A DNA stretch of 64,000 nt from assembly GCA_030248215.1 (NCBI GenBank), contig JASANG010002923.1:1-64000 (forward strand). The letters are read 5' to 3'. This DNA is from Enoplolaimus lenunculus (lineage: Eukaryota; Nematoda; Enoplea; Enoplida; Thoracostomopsidae). Under the pieces are notes generated by a model. That model was not told the DNA's origin and did not search any database. It was given only the letters and a program-made list of their open reading frames with translations. Position 1 is the stretch's first letter. Each line of letters opens with the position of its first letter. Of this stretch, positions 21,478 through 32,300 are shown piece after piece. Both the position numbers and the translations under genes were made by a program.

Positions 21478-21615
21478 ACGTCCGTAGCAAGCTCACCTTA
21501 CTAGAAGGGGGGAAGGGGCTAAAAATTTTCAGGAGGGGCATACAAGGGTTTTCGTTGACTTGCAAGCAAGGTTGAAAATTTGCGCCCCCCTTGGCTACAG
21601 GCCCGGTATATACCC
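21478..21615. mobile_element. Family F element
   Basis: CCGTAGCAAGCTCACCTTAC ... AAAATTTTCAGGAGGGGC, a TACAAGGGTTTTCGTTGAC centre, GCAAGGTTGAAAATTTGCG and CTTGGCTACAGGCCCGG. The ends are inverted. Confidence 0.7.
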
Positions 21616-22250
21616 CTAAAGGTGAGTAACACCTCGTGTCTACATAGCAGCGAAAAGCACGCATTAGCCATCTTCAAACTTAAGGCATCGTATCATAGGG
21701 AAAATTTCGTTTCAGCTGCGGAAACATTTAGGAACGGAGCGGAAGGGGGCGGGTGTACGGAGTTGCCTCTGTGACTACTCCCAGAGTATGCGAACATTTC
21801 TATTTCGTGCAACAAAATACACTGAAATTCGACACCTTCCGGATTCGACTGACGGAAAAACGTGACTTGTTGCTGTATTTCAGTTACTGTAACAAGGTTT
21901 CGTTTTAACACCCGCAAACCAGGTTGGTTTCAGCCAATGACGAACCAGGAAAGGTTCAGATAGGCGAAACATAGAAGTTGCGCAACAGTAAAAAATAGCA
22001 AAGTAGGGGGATCTTACCATTTATTCACAATACTTATGCGTCGACTTCCCTCCGGATGGGCCCTTGGTTGAAGCTGAGTTGTGTTGACACTCCAAAGCGG
22101 AGCAAAACTCTGAGTCTAAGCCTACCCATTGCTTTCTTACAGTACAACTTTGGCTTGCTAAGCTTGAATTAATCTTAAGATCTGGTTCTATTTAGAGTAA
22201 AGTTTGTATCAGTAACGCTACAATTCGTACTTACCACTGCAGAATATTTT
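21616..22250. other. Intergenic spacer, nothing recognised
   Basis: Contains ATTCGACACCTTCCGGATTC and AACCAGGTTGGTTTCAGCC but no repeated block or exon that could be assigned. Confidence 0.35.
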
Positions 22251-22259
22251 TATGCCAAG

Positions 22260-22354
22260 ATAGGAAACTGGTAATGGTAGAATTGACGCGGTTTGTGTAG
22301 TCCCGCAAAGCCTATTTTGGAGAGAGTCAATTTGATTCACCATTTTTTGTAGTG
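22260..22354. mobile_element. MITE family D, right half
   Basis: GTTTGTGTAGTCCCGCAAAGC, GGAGAGAGTCAATTTGATTC and ACCATTTTTTGTAGTGC match the right half of family D. Confidence 0.6.
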
Positions 22355-22424
22355 CACCTTGAACCCTGTTCATTGACAAACAACACACCTTTAGAATATA
22401 TGCTAAACTTTTTGTATTTTAGAA

Positions 22425-22735
22425 TACTACCATGCAAGCTTTTGCAGCAAAAACTTTCACGTGAAATTTGCACGCGCAAGTTTGGTCACAAAGCAGCATT
22501 TGAAGTTATTGCAGCTGCAAATGATTCACTAGAATTCATGCTATTGAATTTAATTCGCACCTGTGAACGCAGTTGCAGTCGCTTGAACTTCTTGCACCTG
22601 CATTTTGATTGGTCAATCGGAATGTTCCGTTTGAAAATACTTACAGCTGCAAGCATTTCATGCAAGTTACAGCTGCGAGTTCTCGCTGCAAAAACTTACA
22701 CGTGTGAATTACGCGTGAGCCAACGCTAAACTCTC
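22425..22735. mobile_element. Family M element
   Basis: Shares order and wording with 28690-29005: GCAAGTTTGGTCACAAAGCA, CATGCTATTGAAT, ATTCGCACCTGTGAA, CTTGCACCTGCA, TTTGATTGGT and CGAGTTCTCGCTGCAAAAAC then ACACGTGTGAAT. The ends carry TTCACACG-like inverted wording. The 125-codon frame here is the repeat, not a gene. Confidence 0.7.
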
Positions 22736-22739
22736 TCAA

Positions 22740-23085
22740 AATAAAATCTCAGCTACGTTCCTGTTTACTTGTTGACGCCTCAATCACGGATGTGTAGCTG
22801 GAACTCCAAATACGGCATTAGTAATTTTGTTGACGACTTTTTAGACGGCGGCTGTTGCTACTGTCGTTGACTCGTTTCTTATTACGAAGCTTATTTTGAA
22901 TTCTGGTCACAGGCATCGTGTCTGCAGCTAATTTGCTCTGAACAGAAAAAGATGATTAGAAAACTCTACTCTAACGAATGTTTTTTCATATTGACGGGTT
23001 CTTATGTTACTTTCAGGGGCGTACCGTTTTTCTAACTTCGAAAAAGTTGATTAATTAATTCAGAGAGAGAGAATTTGTTGTTTCT
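22740..23085. other. Intergenic spacer with a family C left end
   Basis: TATGTTACTTTCAGGGGCG at 23003-23025 is the start of a family C element; the rest is unassigned. Confidence 0.35.
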
Positions 23086-23089
23086 GGTT

Positions 23090-23508
23090 ATTTTTGTGTT
23101 AATAACAGTAAATATTAACTCATTCTGAGCTGATTTAATGCCAGGTGAGTTGATTAATAAATTCAGACCTGAGTTCAATCAATTCAGAATTCTGAGTTTT
23201 AAAAGACATAGTTTAGAGCTTAGACTTCTGGGTGGGTTCTGTTGGTACTATACGGTCTGCACGACCCCTGTTTGAAGTTTTGCCGTAGTTAATGACCACG
23301 CCGGGAATCGAACCTCGGCCCTCTTGCGCTCGAGCCAAGCATGCAACCACTACACCACGCGGCCGTTGCAACAACTTCTTATACCGGTATATGTGCACAG
23401 GCATGGCAACATTTGCTTTACATACACTTACGTGCACATATACCGACAGGTTCCACTCATTCTGAGTTAAAATGAAGTTACTGGAATTTACAGTGTACAG
23501 TAATTGTA
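23090..23508. mobile_element. MITE family E interrupted by a tRNA-like insert
   Basis: Family E wording (AACAGTAAATATTAACTCATT ... TTCTGAGTTTTAAAAGAC) stops near 23205 and resumes at about 23455 (ACTCATTCTGAGTTAAAATG ... CTGGAATTTACAGTG). The insert of ~245 bp contains a tRNA-like sequence on the minus strand. Confidence 0.65.
23297..23367 (-). other. tRNA-like sequence inside a nested repeat
   Basis: On the minus strand: GGCCGCGTGGTGTAGTGG with box-A wording, then GAGGTTCGATTCCCGGCG with box-B wording, closing GTGGTC. Same layout as 1738-1810. Probably the head of a tRNA-derived SINE rather than a working tRNA gene; downstream tail is unclear. Confidence 0.55.
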
Positions 23509-23575
23509 ATCGACTTCGGTTTTCGTTGAGAATTATGCTTTCGGTGTGGTTTAGAATTAGGTAAGTCTCCAACAT

Positions 23576-23825
23576 ACACTGTATATTTTAGTGAATTGAT
23601 TTTAGCTCAAATTGAGTTGAATCACTCAGTTGTAGGGCTATCAGAACTCAAAATGTTGAGTTGATGCAATTCATTCTGAGCTAATTGATCAACTCACCCA
23701 GAGTCAACTCAACTCAGAGTGAGAATCAGCTCAACTCAGAATGAGTTAAAGTTTACTGATTTTAATTCAAAAATAACCAACTCGCTAGCTGAACTGATTA
23801 ATCACCTCATTGGAACTTATAGTGA
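23576..23825. mobile_element. MITE family E, full length
   Basis: CACTGTATATTTTAGTGAA to TTGGAACTTATAGTG with ACTCAG blocks in both directions. Only 68 bases from the previous family E copy. Confidence 0.8.
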
Positions 23826-23944
23826 TCTTTATCATCTTAGGCATAGAATTGGGTTTAGTTTTGGGTTTACACTTATATATTTTTACGTTTAGTCTTAGCT
23901 TGGACTTACAAATAGGTTTTGGGTAACTTCACCCATCTAAATGT

Positions 23945-24175
23945 TGCTTGGCAGTAGCAAATCCAGAACTTTCTGACGTGGGGACACTCGATAGAAATAG
24001 TGAAAACATCACGAGCCAGCAGCCGACTGCAATTTTAGTGCTAAACCTTGATACAAAATTTTTGTTTCGGTCCCTGTCGGAGGCTTAGGTCATGGTGTCC
24101 ATCCTCGGATCTGAAAGTAGGCTGTTGGGAGTTGCACCATATGAGACAGGCCTCTAAAATTGCCGTGGATGTGGA
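23945..24175. mobile_element. Possible hAT-type MITE, degenerate
   Basis: GGCAGTAGCAAATCCAGAAC, GCAATTTTAGTGCTAAACC, then GGTCCCTGTCGGAGGCTTAGG. The same order is at 53690-53905, where the start is CAGTGGCGGATCCAGAAAAT. CAGTGGCG-GATCCAG starts are common on hAT-type elements. Confidence 0.45.
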
Positions 24176-24185
24176 AGAATACGCT

Positions 24186-24435
24186 GTAAATTTCAATGAT
24201 TTGTTTAATCAATTCAGCTTGCGAGTTAATTATTTCTGAAATAATATCAGTAAGCATTAACTCACTCTGAGTTGAGTTGATGCCTACTCTGAGTTGGTTG
24301 GCTCTGTTTGAGTTGATTACTTACCTCAGAATGAATTGAATCAACTCAAAATTCTGAGTTTTGATAGTTCCAACTCAGACTGAGTGATTCAACTCATTCT
24401 GAGTTAAAATCAACTCACTGAAATTTACAGTGTAC
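24186..24435. mobile_element. MITE family E, full length
   Basis: CGCTGTAAATTTCAATGATT to CTGAAATTTACAGTG. Inverse orientation to the copy at 23576-23825. Confidence 0.8.
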
Positions 24436-24654
24436 ATTGGTGCTTTAACGGTTTCCCATGGGTTTTAAGTTTATTCGTTCAAAATTAAGATTATTTCCAA
24501 CTGATTGACTATCTGATATTTATATCTTTTCTATATATTTCATGATCCGCCTATTGTTAATTTAGTTTTGACAATTTGCGTTCAGTGGCAATACTACGGT
24601 ACGGTTTGGTTTTTAGTTTAGTTTGCAACATTCACAATATCATGCGGACACCAC

Positions 24655-24903
24655 ACTGTAAATTCCAGCGAGTTAATTAATCAACTCAGACGGGAAAGTT
24701 AGTTACTTCTGAGTTAACAACAGAAAAGTTTAGCTCATTTTGAGTTTCGTTGATTCTTACTATGAGATGAGTGGATTCCAGAGAAGTTGATTAATTAAAT
24801 CAGAATGAGTTGAATCAACTCAGAGTTCTGGGATATGGTAGTCCTAACTCAGAATTAGTGATACAACTCTGAGTTAAAATCAACTCACTGGAATTTACAG
24901 AGC
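24655..24903. mobile_element. MITE family E, full length
   Basis: CACTGTAAATTCCAGCGAG to CACTGGAATTTACAGAG. Third E copy in 1.3 kb, making 23.1-26.1 kb an E cluster. Confidence 0.8.
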
Positions 24904-24944
24904 GTGTAAATTTTTGATTTTTGCGTTCATGGTTTCTTAAGCCA

Positions 24945-25137
24945 AAAAGCTTCAATATCCGGAATACAGAAGCGTCTTGCTTATGTGTCCCGGACATTGA
25001 CGCGTTTTCGGCTAAAGTATCGCGAAAGCATCCCTATCCTGGACATTGAAGCATATTTGGTTTTTAGTATTCCGGACACTGAAGTATTTTCTTGCTTCAG
25101 TATCCTGGACACTTTGAAGCCAAATGCTGACGAAACG
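24945..25137. repeat. Degenerate repeat of TATCCTGGACATTGAAGC wording
   Basis: Four spaced copies of TATCC(G/T)GGA(C/A) ... GAAGCATNTT, roughly 50 bases apart: near 24955, 25035, 25065 and 25110. No second locus seen. Confidence 0.45.
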
Positions 25138-25324
25138 TAGGCAAACTGTCCCTAACCCCCTCAAAACTTAGCTAGTGTACGCATGATGTTGTGAAAGTTG
25201 CAAAAACCACAAGCTAAAATGCATATTACACCGCTAAAAAACCTACTTCCGCCAACTGTACCGGAACTCCACTTCATACCAACAGTGCGGCGTAAAAAAA
25301 GCCCCACGAGTGTTCCATATGTCA

Positions 25325-25533
25325 GCCCATGTGAAGATCAGGAGCGGAACGTTTTTCTGTGGGACTGCAATACAGTAAGCTTAGCTTAGACTAATTTTTT
25401 GCTTGGCTAAGACTTAGGCTTAGGCTTACGCTTAGAAATAAACTCATTCTTACACTTAGGCTTATGCTTAGGCTTAAGCTTAGGCTTAGGAAAATACGTA
25501 TAATACTGTTCCGCCCCTGTTCTTTACATTGGC
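25325..25533 (+). mobile_element. MITE family A with TTAGGC core
   Basis: GCCCATGTGAAGATCAGGAG to CTGTTCTTTACATTGGC, flanked by CATATGTC and CATACGTC (7 of 8). The core has TTAGGC units split by AATAAACTCATTCTTACAC. Confidence 0.85.
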
Positions 25534-25880
25534 GCATACGTCAAAGTGATCAATTTATCTTAATTTGTATAGTTTGTGGCGTTAGTTTAAGAAATTCGAT
25601 CTAAGTTTATCCCGTTTTAGAAGCGAAACTTGGCCTTTTGCGCCAAAACGGCTTAAATCCCTGAAGGATATTAACCGTTTCTACCAATGTTAGCTATAAA
25701 GACAGCGTGTGTTATTGAATTAATGTTATAAGATGAACCACTGGATCCGGTATCGGTGTGGCATTAGAAAAAAATGTGGATGAACCAAAACAGTGTCGTA
25801 AGAGACTGACCGTAAACTCGCTAGGGATCAAGCGGATATCCGTTTCCGGTAGCACAGTTTATTTTTTGAGAATGCTTTAT
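25534..25880. other. Intergenic spacer, nothing recognised
   Basis: No repeat or exon recognised. Confidence 0.35.
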
Positions 25881-25881
25881 C

Positions 25882-26130
25882 AAACTGACGACGAGTGGAT
25901 TAACCAATTCAGCTAGCGAGTTGGATATTTGTGAATTAATATCAGTAAACATTAACTCACTCTCAGTTGAGTTAATTCTCACTCTGAGTTGAGTGGACTC
26001 TGGGTGATTTGGTTAATTAACTCAGAATGAATTGAATGAACGCAAAATTCTGAGTTCTGATAGTCCTAAGTCCGACTGAGTGATTCAACTCATTCTGAGT
26101 TAAAATCAACTCACTGAAGTTTACAGTGTG
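25882..26130. mobile_element. MITE family E
   Basis: GACGAGTGGATTAACCAATTC ... CTGAAGTTTACAGTG, with the left terminal bases diverged. Same internal order as the other E copies. Confidence 0.75.
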
Positions 26131-26221
26131 GGAAATCAAAACTTATGCGAATCACTCGCATCAATAAAAAAGGACGAAAATTTTTGGGATCACACAAGTC
26201 ACATAAATAACTCAAGGATGC

Positions 26222-26352
26222 AAACATGAGCTTATACCTAAGCCTACGCCTAAGATTAAGCCTAGCCAAGCAAAAAATTAGTCTAAAGCTTAAGCATACT
26301 CTATTCCAGTCTCACAGAAAAACGTTCCGCCCCTGATCTTTACATTCGCTAA
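26222..26352 (-). mobile_element. MITE family A abutting the channel gene start
   Basis: Reverse copy: AAACATGAGCTTATACC, CCTAAGCCTACGCC, TTAGTCTAAAGCTTAAGC, then ACGTTCCGCCCCTGATC and TTTACATTCGC. Its intact end stops about 8 bases before CTTTCAG at 26355-26361, the likely acceptor just upstream of the channel start codon. Confidence 0.7.
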
Positions 26353-26397
26353 CTTTCAGTATGAAACATAACAGCGTCACTTAAGCGATATATAATA

Positions 26398-29300
26398 ATG
26401 TCAAACAAAATAACACTGTTTACCTCCTTTCAACGTATGTCACTCCATCAAATTCCAAGTGCACTCTTGCATTTCAAGCCGACTGCACTCCTCGTAATTG
26501 CTATTACAGGAGTGCTCATAGTTAACGCTGACGTCATTCACAATCAACCCCAACTATCAAAAGAAACCGTTCGACTTAACAACACTCATTCAACTCAACA
26601 AGAGGAGTTTATCGTTTCGTCAGGAGTTAATTCAGCGAAACACGAGTGCAGTAACTTACAAGAGTGCACGATGCGATCTCGCACTTATTCTAGTGCTCTG
26701 AGCGCAGAGCAGTTGCGAATTTGGACCGAAACGCGTGCAGTTTTGCGTGCAAACAATGTAACACAAGATGTTTGTTTTGATTTTGACGGCAATGAAGAAA
26801 CATACATCATTGGAAGTATTATGGAACACTACACAAAACAAACTTTACCCAATAAAACTGGTAAACGATTGCGTTAGTTATTGCAGTTATGCGTGCAATT
26901 GCAAACTGCAATTATTCAGTTGCAATAGATACACCCCATTTAGATACTGGTACCGCCACCGCTAGCACTTCTTCTACTGTTAGGGGAGTGTCATGGGAGC
27001 CCATAATGGCCCCGATTAGTTATGCGAATTCATAAAAATGTTGCGTTTTCGTCACAATTCTAACAATCCCGTTATTCGAGCTAATTTTGACTTCACGCTA
27101 GCCATGGTTTGAACTTCACACTAGCCATGTTTGTCGTTCTGCTATATACTGCGCCCCCGGGTATATCCTGAACCACTATTTTTAGGTTAACTGTTATGAT
27201 GCAGGATGATACCTGACAGGGGGTCAATCTCGCAGGTTTAGGGTATTGGATATTTTAGCCACGACATTGTGCCATTAGAGGCTCATGATACTGTTGGCAA
27301 TTCGAAACGAATCTTGCAGAACAGAGAGTTGATCTTGGTTGTAAAAGCCATTTGATTTTCCTGAAAGGGAGGGGGTCACGTTTTGGCCGCACCCCAGTAT
27401 TAATGGACAAGCATACCGGAGACACTAAAACTCTCTAGGCATTTTTCTACAACAGTTGAAATTCAAGCTGAACTACGATCCAAATGAACGATAATTCAAC
27501 GTCGACACAAATTCGGTGTAAAAGTTTCGACTCGGAAATATGTTTTAGACATTTATGTGTTCCATAGGATTGGCCAATTTCAAGCCTGAATGATAATGAA
27601 TGCCAACTAAATTGAAGCCAGGCCTGTAGCAGACTCAACATTACAGAGGGGGCAAAACATTTATAGGAGAACATGCAGAGAATGCAGACAGTCACTTTTG
27701 CAGGGGGGGGGGGCTTATTTTTTCAAGAGAAGCAGAGGTACCCTGATTCCATTCTGGCTAAGTACCAGGTCCAAGCGGTATTGCTTCAGCACTAATTTAA
27801 TTTGAGATTATTTCAATGTATATTTATATATTATATATTATTTATATGGCCCATGTATAGAACAGGGCCGGATCGTTTTCAGGAGGGGCTATAATAGAGT
27901 CAGTTTTAAACTTTAGACTAATATTTTGCTTAGGCTAAGGCTTAGGAATACGCTCATCCATACGCTTTGGCTTAGGAATAGGCTCATCCATACGCTTAGG
28001 CTTAGGAATACGCTCATCCATACGCTTTGGCTTAGGAATAGGCTCATCCATACGCTTAGGCTTAGGAATAGGCTCATCCATACGCTTAGGCTTAGGAATA
28101 GGCTCATCCATACGCTTAGGCTTAGGAATACGCTCATCCATACGCTTTGGCTTAGGAATAGGCTCATCCATACGCTTAGGCTTAGGAATAGGCTCATCCA
28201 TACGCTTAGGCTTAGGAATAGGCTCATCCATACGCTTAGGCTTAGGAATAGGCTCATCCATACGCTTAGGCTTAGGAATAGGCTCATCCATACGCTTAGG
28301 TTTACGCTTACGCTTAGGCTTAGACTTAGGAATACGCTTATACTAGTTCCGGCCCTGTTCCATACATGGGTCATTTACATTGTATATAATTTTTGTGACA
28401 GGAGTTGAAGTTGAAGTTGAAATGACCATCAATGATATCACCGGATTTTCTGACGTCGACTCGCAGTTTGTGTTGGATTTATTTTTCTCTGAAATTTGGT
28501 TCGATCCAGCGCTCAATTACTCAACGCTGCCTGGGACTTGTTTGAACAACGTTACGTTGAGTTTGGAATTTTTGGACGAAATTTGGCAGCCAAATATTTG
28601 TATTGTCAATTCAAGGTACAATTCTTTGTACAGCAAGTTTGTATTTTTTTCAATTAAAGTTGCAGTTGAGTTCAACTTTGGTTCATCTGAGTATTCTCTA
28701 AAGCCCTATTCACACGCGAAAGTATTTGCAGAAAAAAACTTGCACGTGCAACTTGCATGTGCAAGTTTGGTCACAAAGCAGGTTTGAAGTTTTTGCAGCT
28801 TCAAATTATTCACCGGAATGCATGCTATTGAATATTATTCGCACCTGTGAATGCAAGTTGCAAGTCGCTTGAATTTCTTGCACCTGCAGTTTGATTGGTG
28901 ACTCGAAATATTTTTTGAAAACACTTGCCGCTGCAAGCTTTTCGCGCTAGTTGCAGCAGCGAGTTCTCGCTGCAAAAACTTGCACGTGTGAATAATGTCT
29001 TAATGGAATGTTTGTATTGTCAACTCAAGGCAAACTTTGATATAAAAATTTTGTGAAATAACGAAACCGTTTTGGATTGAGTAACAAATTGAACTCAGTA
29101 ATGATCAGGGGTGGAGCAAAATGATGCAACTGCCGTTGATGTTCAGAACCAAAACAGATCATAGATTCTAGATTACATTTTTGCTTGGGCAAATACTTGG
29201 GCTTAGAAACGCGCTTAATCTATTGTTACGCCCCTAAAAGTAGCATTGGTTTGTATTTGGTATCACGACAACTCATCGCCCGACACTCGTCATCGACAAC

Positions 29301-32300
29301 TTGTAATCCGAAATTTCATTCGCCCTAGAATTCTTCACAAATCATAATGATTAGGCTTAGACTTAGGATTACACTTAGCACTATGATTAGCTTTATTCAC
29401 AGGATTTGAAACACTGTTGAGTGCCAAGTGGTCGGGCGACGATTTGTGATAGTTTCAACTATTTTTTATTGTAAAAATGCTGTTTTTAGACACGCTGAAA
29501 TTCACAATTCCCCTTCGGAAAACGTGTTTCTCATCCTGTACTCAGATGGACGAGTGTGGCGAAACTGTCGAATGAAAGTTGTTGCGCCGTGTACCATCAA
29601 CTTAAAGCGATTTCCTTTTGATCGTCAACCGTGCACCCTGGTTATGGAAAGTTATTCGTTCAATTCACAAAAAGTTCGCTTGAAATGGTTCGAAAGTAAG
29701 GCTAATGGACCCACGTATAGAACAGGGCCGGATCGTTTTTCGGAGGGGCTGTAATAGAGTCAGTTTAAGCTTTAGATTAACTTTTTTTGCTTAGACTTAG
29801 GCTTAGGAATATGCTCATCCATACGCTTAGGCTTAGACTTAGGCTTAGGAATATGCCTATACTACTGTTCCGGTCCTGTTCTATACATGGGACGGCTAAA
29901 GTAAACATCACGGGTGGAACGTTTTTCTGTGGGATTGCAATAGTGCAAACTTAAGCGTTAGACTAATTTTTTGCTTTTTGCTTATACTATTGTTAGGACC
30001 CTATTCTATACATTGGTCGATAGTAGTGAGTTGTTGGCAGGGCTATCCCTGAAGAAAATGAGACGGCAATGTTTTCCACCAAGTTTCAAACTTTTCGCAC
30101 GAATCAGTCTTTGTTTACCACTGTTCAATTTTTTCCCACGATGAAAACAATTTTCACACGGAGCATCTCTTCTCTAAGATGCATTTTTCACACGGATCAA
30201 TTTTTCGCACGGTTCAAATTTTCTCAACGGTACAAATTTTCCCACGGTTCCAATTTGCCATGACGTGACTTTTAAGTTTTTAGTGTTTCCGACAGCGTAG
30301 CATAGTCTGCCCAGTTTACGCTGAACCTTATTTCGAACGATACACTCTAAGTCTTCAAACAGGGCTACTTTAAGTCATGGGCCCGTATTCTCAAATGTGG
30401 TATACCACTTATCAATAATTCACAATAGGTTATGTAGCTTTCAAACCAGTGAACGGTGAGGTTCAAAACTGAATGCATTTTTTGCATTTGATTTGTATTC
30501 TGTTCCAATTTCAAGATTCACCAAATGCAGATATTCGTCATTTGACGTAGTACTCACTAGTTATAGGTGCTATACACATTTGAGAATATAAGCCGTGGTC
30601 ACTGCATCTCAGATTTAAACTGTTTTAGCAGCGGTTTCGTTTGTTGGCGAAATTGGATTGCCTGATTTTGTGCTACTCAGCCATCATATTGAACATAACC
30701 AAGTCACGTATCCGAACGGGATGTGGGAACAGTTGAAGATTACTTTCGTGTTTCAACGACGATATGGATTTTTCATTCTTCAGGTAACCTGTTAGGAGCC
30801 AATCACGAATACCTGGGGGTGTCAGTCAACACCCATAGAAAAATATACACTGTAAATTACAATGGTGTGATTAATCAATTTAGCTGACGAGTTGGTTATT
30901 TCGGAATTAATATCAGTAAACATTAACTCACACTGAGTTGAGTTGATTGGCACTCTGAGTTGATTTAACTCTGGGTGAAATTAACTCAGAATGAATTGAA
31001 TCAACTCAAAAGTCTGAGTTCTGATAGTCCTAACACAGACTGAGTGGTTCATCCAGAGTTAAAATCAACTCACTGAAATTTACAGTGTAGTGTTGTCACT
31101 GAGATCACTAAAAACACAACAGAACTAAAGTTTAGCGTTAGAATTTAGATCATTTAATGCAAAAATGGCGTCGGCTTCTTGTTCGCTTCGCTTGCAAGTT
31201 ATGTAAAATTACGCTGTCTGACCTTTTATCTCTTACTTGCCTAACAAAGATAGAATTTGTTATCGGATCTGATGATCTTTTCGTTTTGGGATCAGATGCT
31301 GACCTTCCTGTTTGACACTCCTTCGAAAAATTCGTTCTCGTGTTCTTATTTAGCGCCGGGGTCCGAAACATCGTGGGATAATGGAAGCTGTGACCTCAGA
31401 ACACATTTGCCGCTTACAACCCGCTGCCTATTTAGTATATTGTGCTTCTGGAATAGAGTAAGCTTAAGTTTTAGACTAATTTTTTTTCTTGGTTTAGGCT
31501 TAGGCTTAGGCTTATGCTTAGGCTTAGGCTTACGCTTAGTTGAGGCTTAGGCTTAGGCTTAGGCTTAGTCTTAGGCTTAGGCTTAGGCTTAGGCTTAGGC
31601 TTAGGCTTAGGCGTAGGCGTAGGCTTAGGCTTAGGAATATGCTCAAGTCGTTCTTTCGTTGAATATCTAATGGCGAAAGTGGCCTTTGATTTGAGACATT
31701 GAACCAGGACGTTCAGCGTAAATGTTTCAATTTCAGGCCTACGTCCCAACTTATATGACCATATTTGTTGCGTGGATTAACTTTTGGATGGATCCAGCTG
31801 AATTGTCGACGCGTGCGACACTGAGCATTAGTGCATTTCTGGCAATGACGCTTCAGTTTGGCAATATCCTCAAAAATCAACCGCGTGTCAGTTATATCAA
31901 AGCAATCGGTAGGCTTCAAGTTGAAAATCCGAACTGCAGCGGGAGCTCAATACCCCCTGCGAAAATTTTTGACCCACTTAGAAGATTGTCAACTTTGCTT
32001 GAGGTCAGTCCCCATGGAAAATTTTTGGCCCCCTAGAAGATTTTCAACTTTGCTTGAGCTCAGCCCTCCTGGAAAAATTTTAGCCCCTAGAGAATTTTCA
32101 ACTTTGCTTGTAAGTTATTCAAAATTTAAAATGCCGGTCCTGGAAACTTTTTAGGCCCCCCAGCAAAGTGAGGTGGCTACGGGCCTGAGTGGGACGTGAC
32201 TTTGGGGGGTGTTTTCTTAAAAATTGTATCTATTTTTAATAATATTTGACGCTGAAGACAAAAGCATAAATTCTTCCCACATAGAGCAGACTATCAGCAA

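Noticed and set aside
22352-22729. 125-codon frame as a gene
   Set aside because: It lies in a family M element with a second copy at 28690-29005; no protein family recognised.
28617-28787. Continuation of channel exon 2 to 28787
   Set aside because: The frame stays open past the AG|GTACAA donor, but the next conserved part of the ligand-binding domain begins at 29490 in the phase set by that donor.
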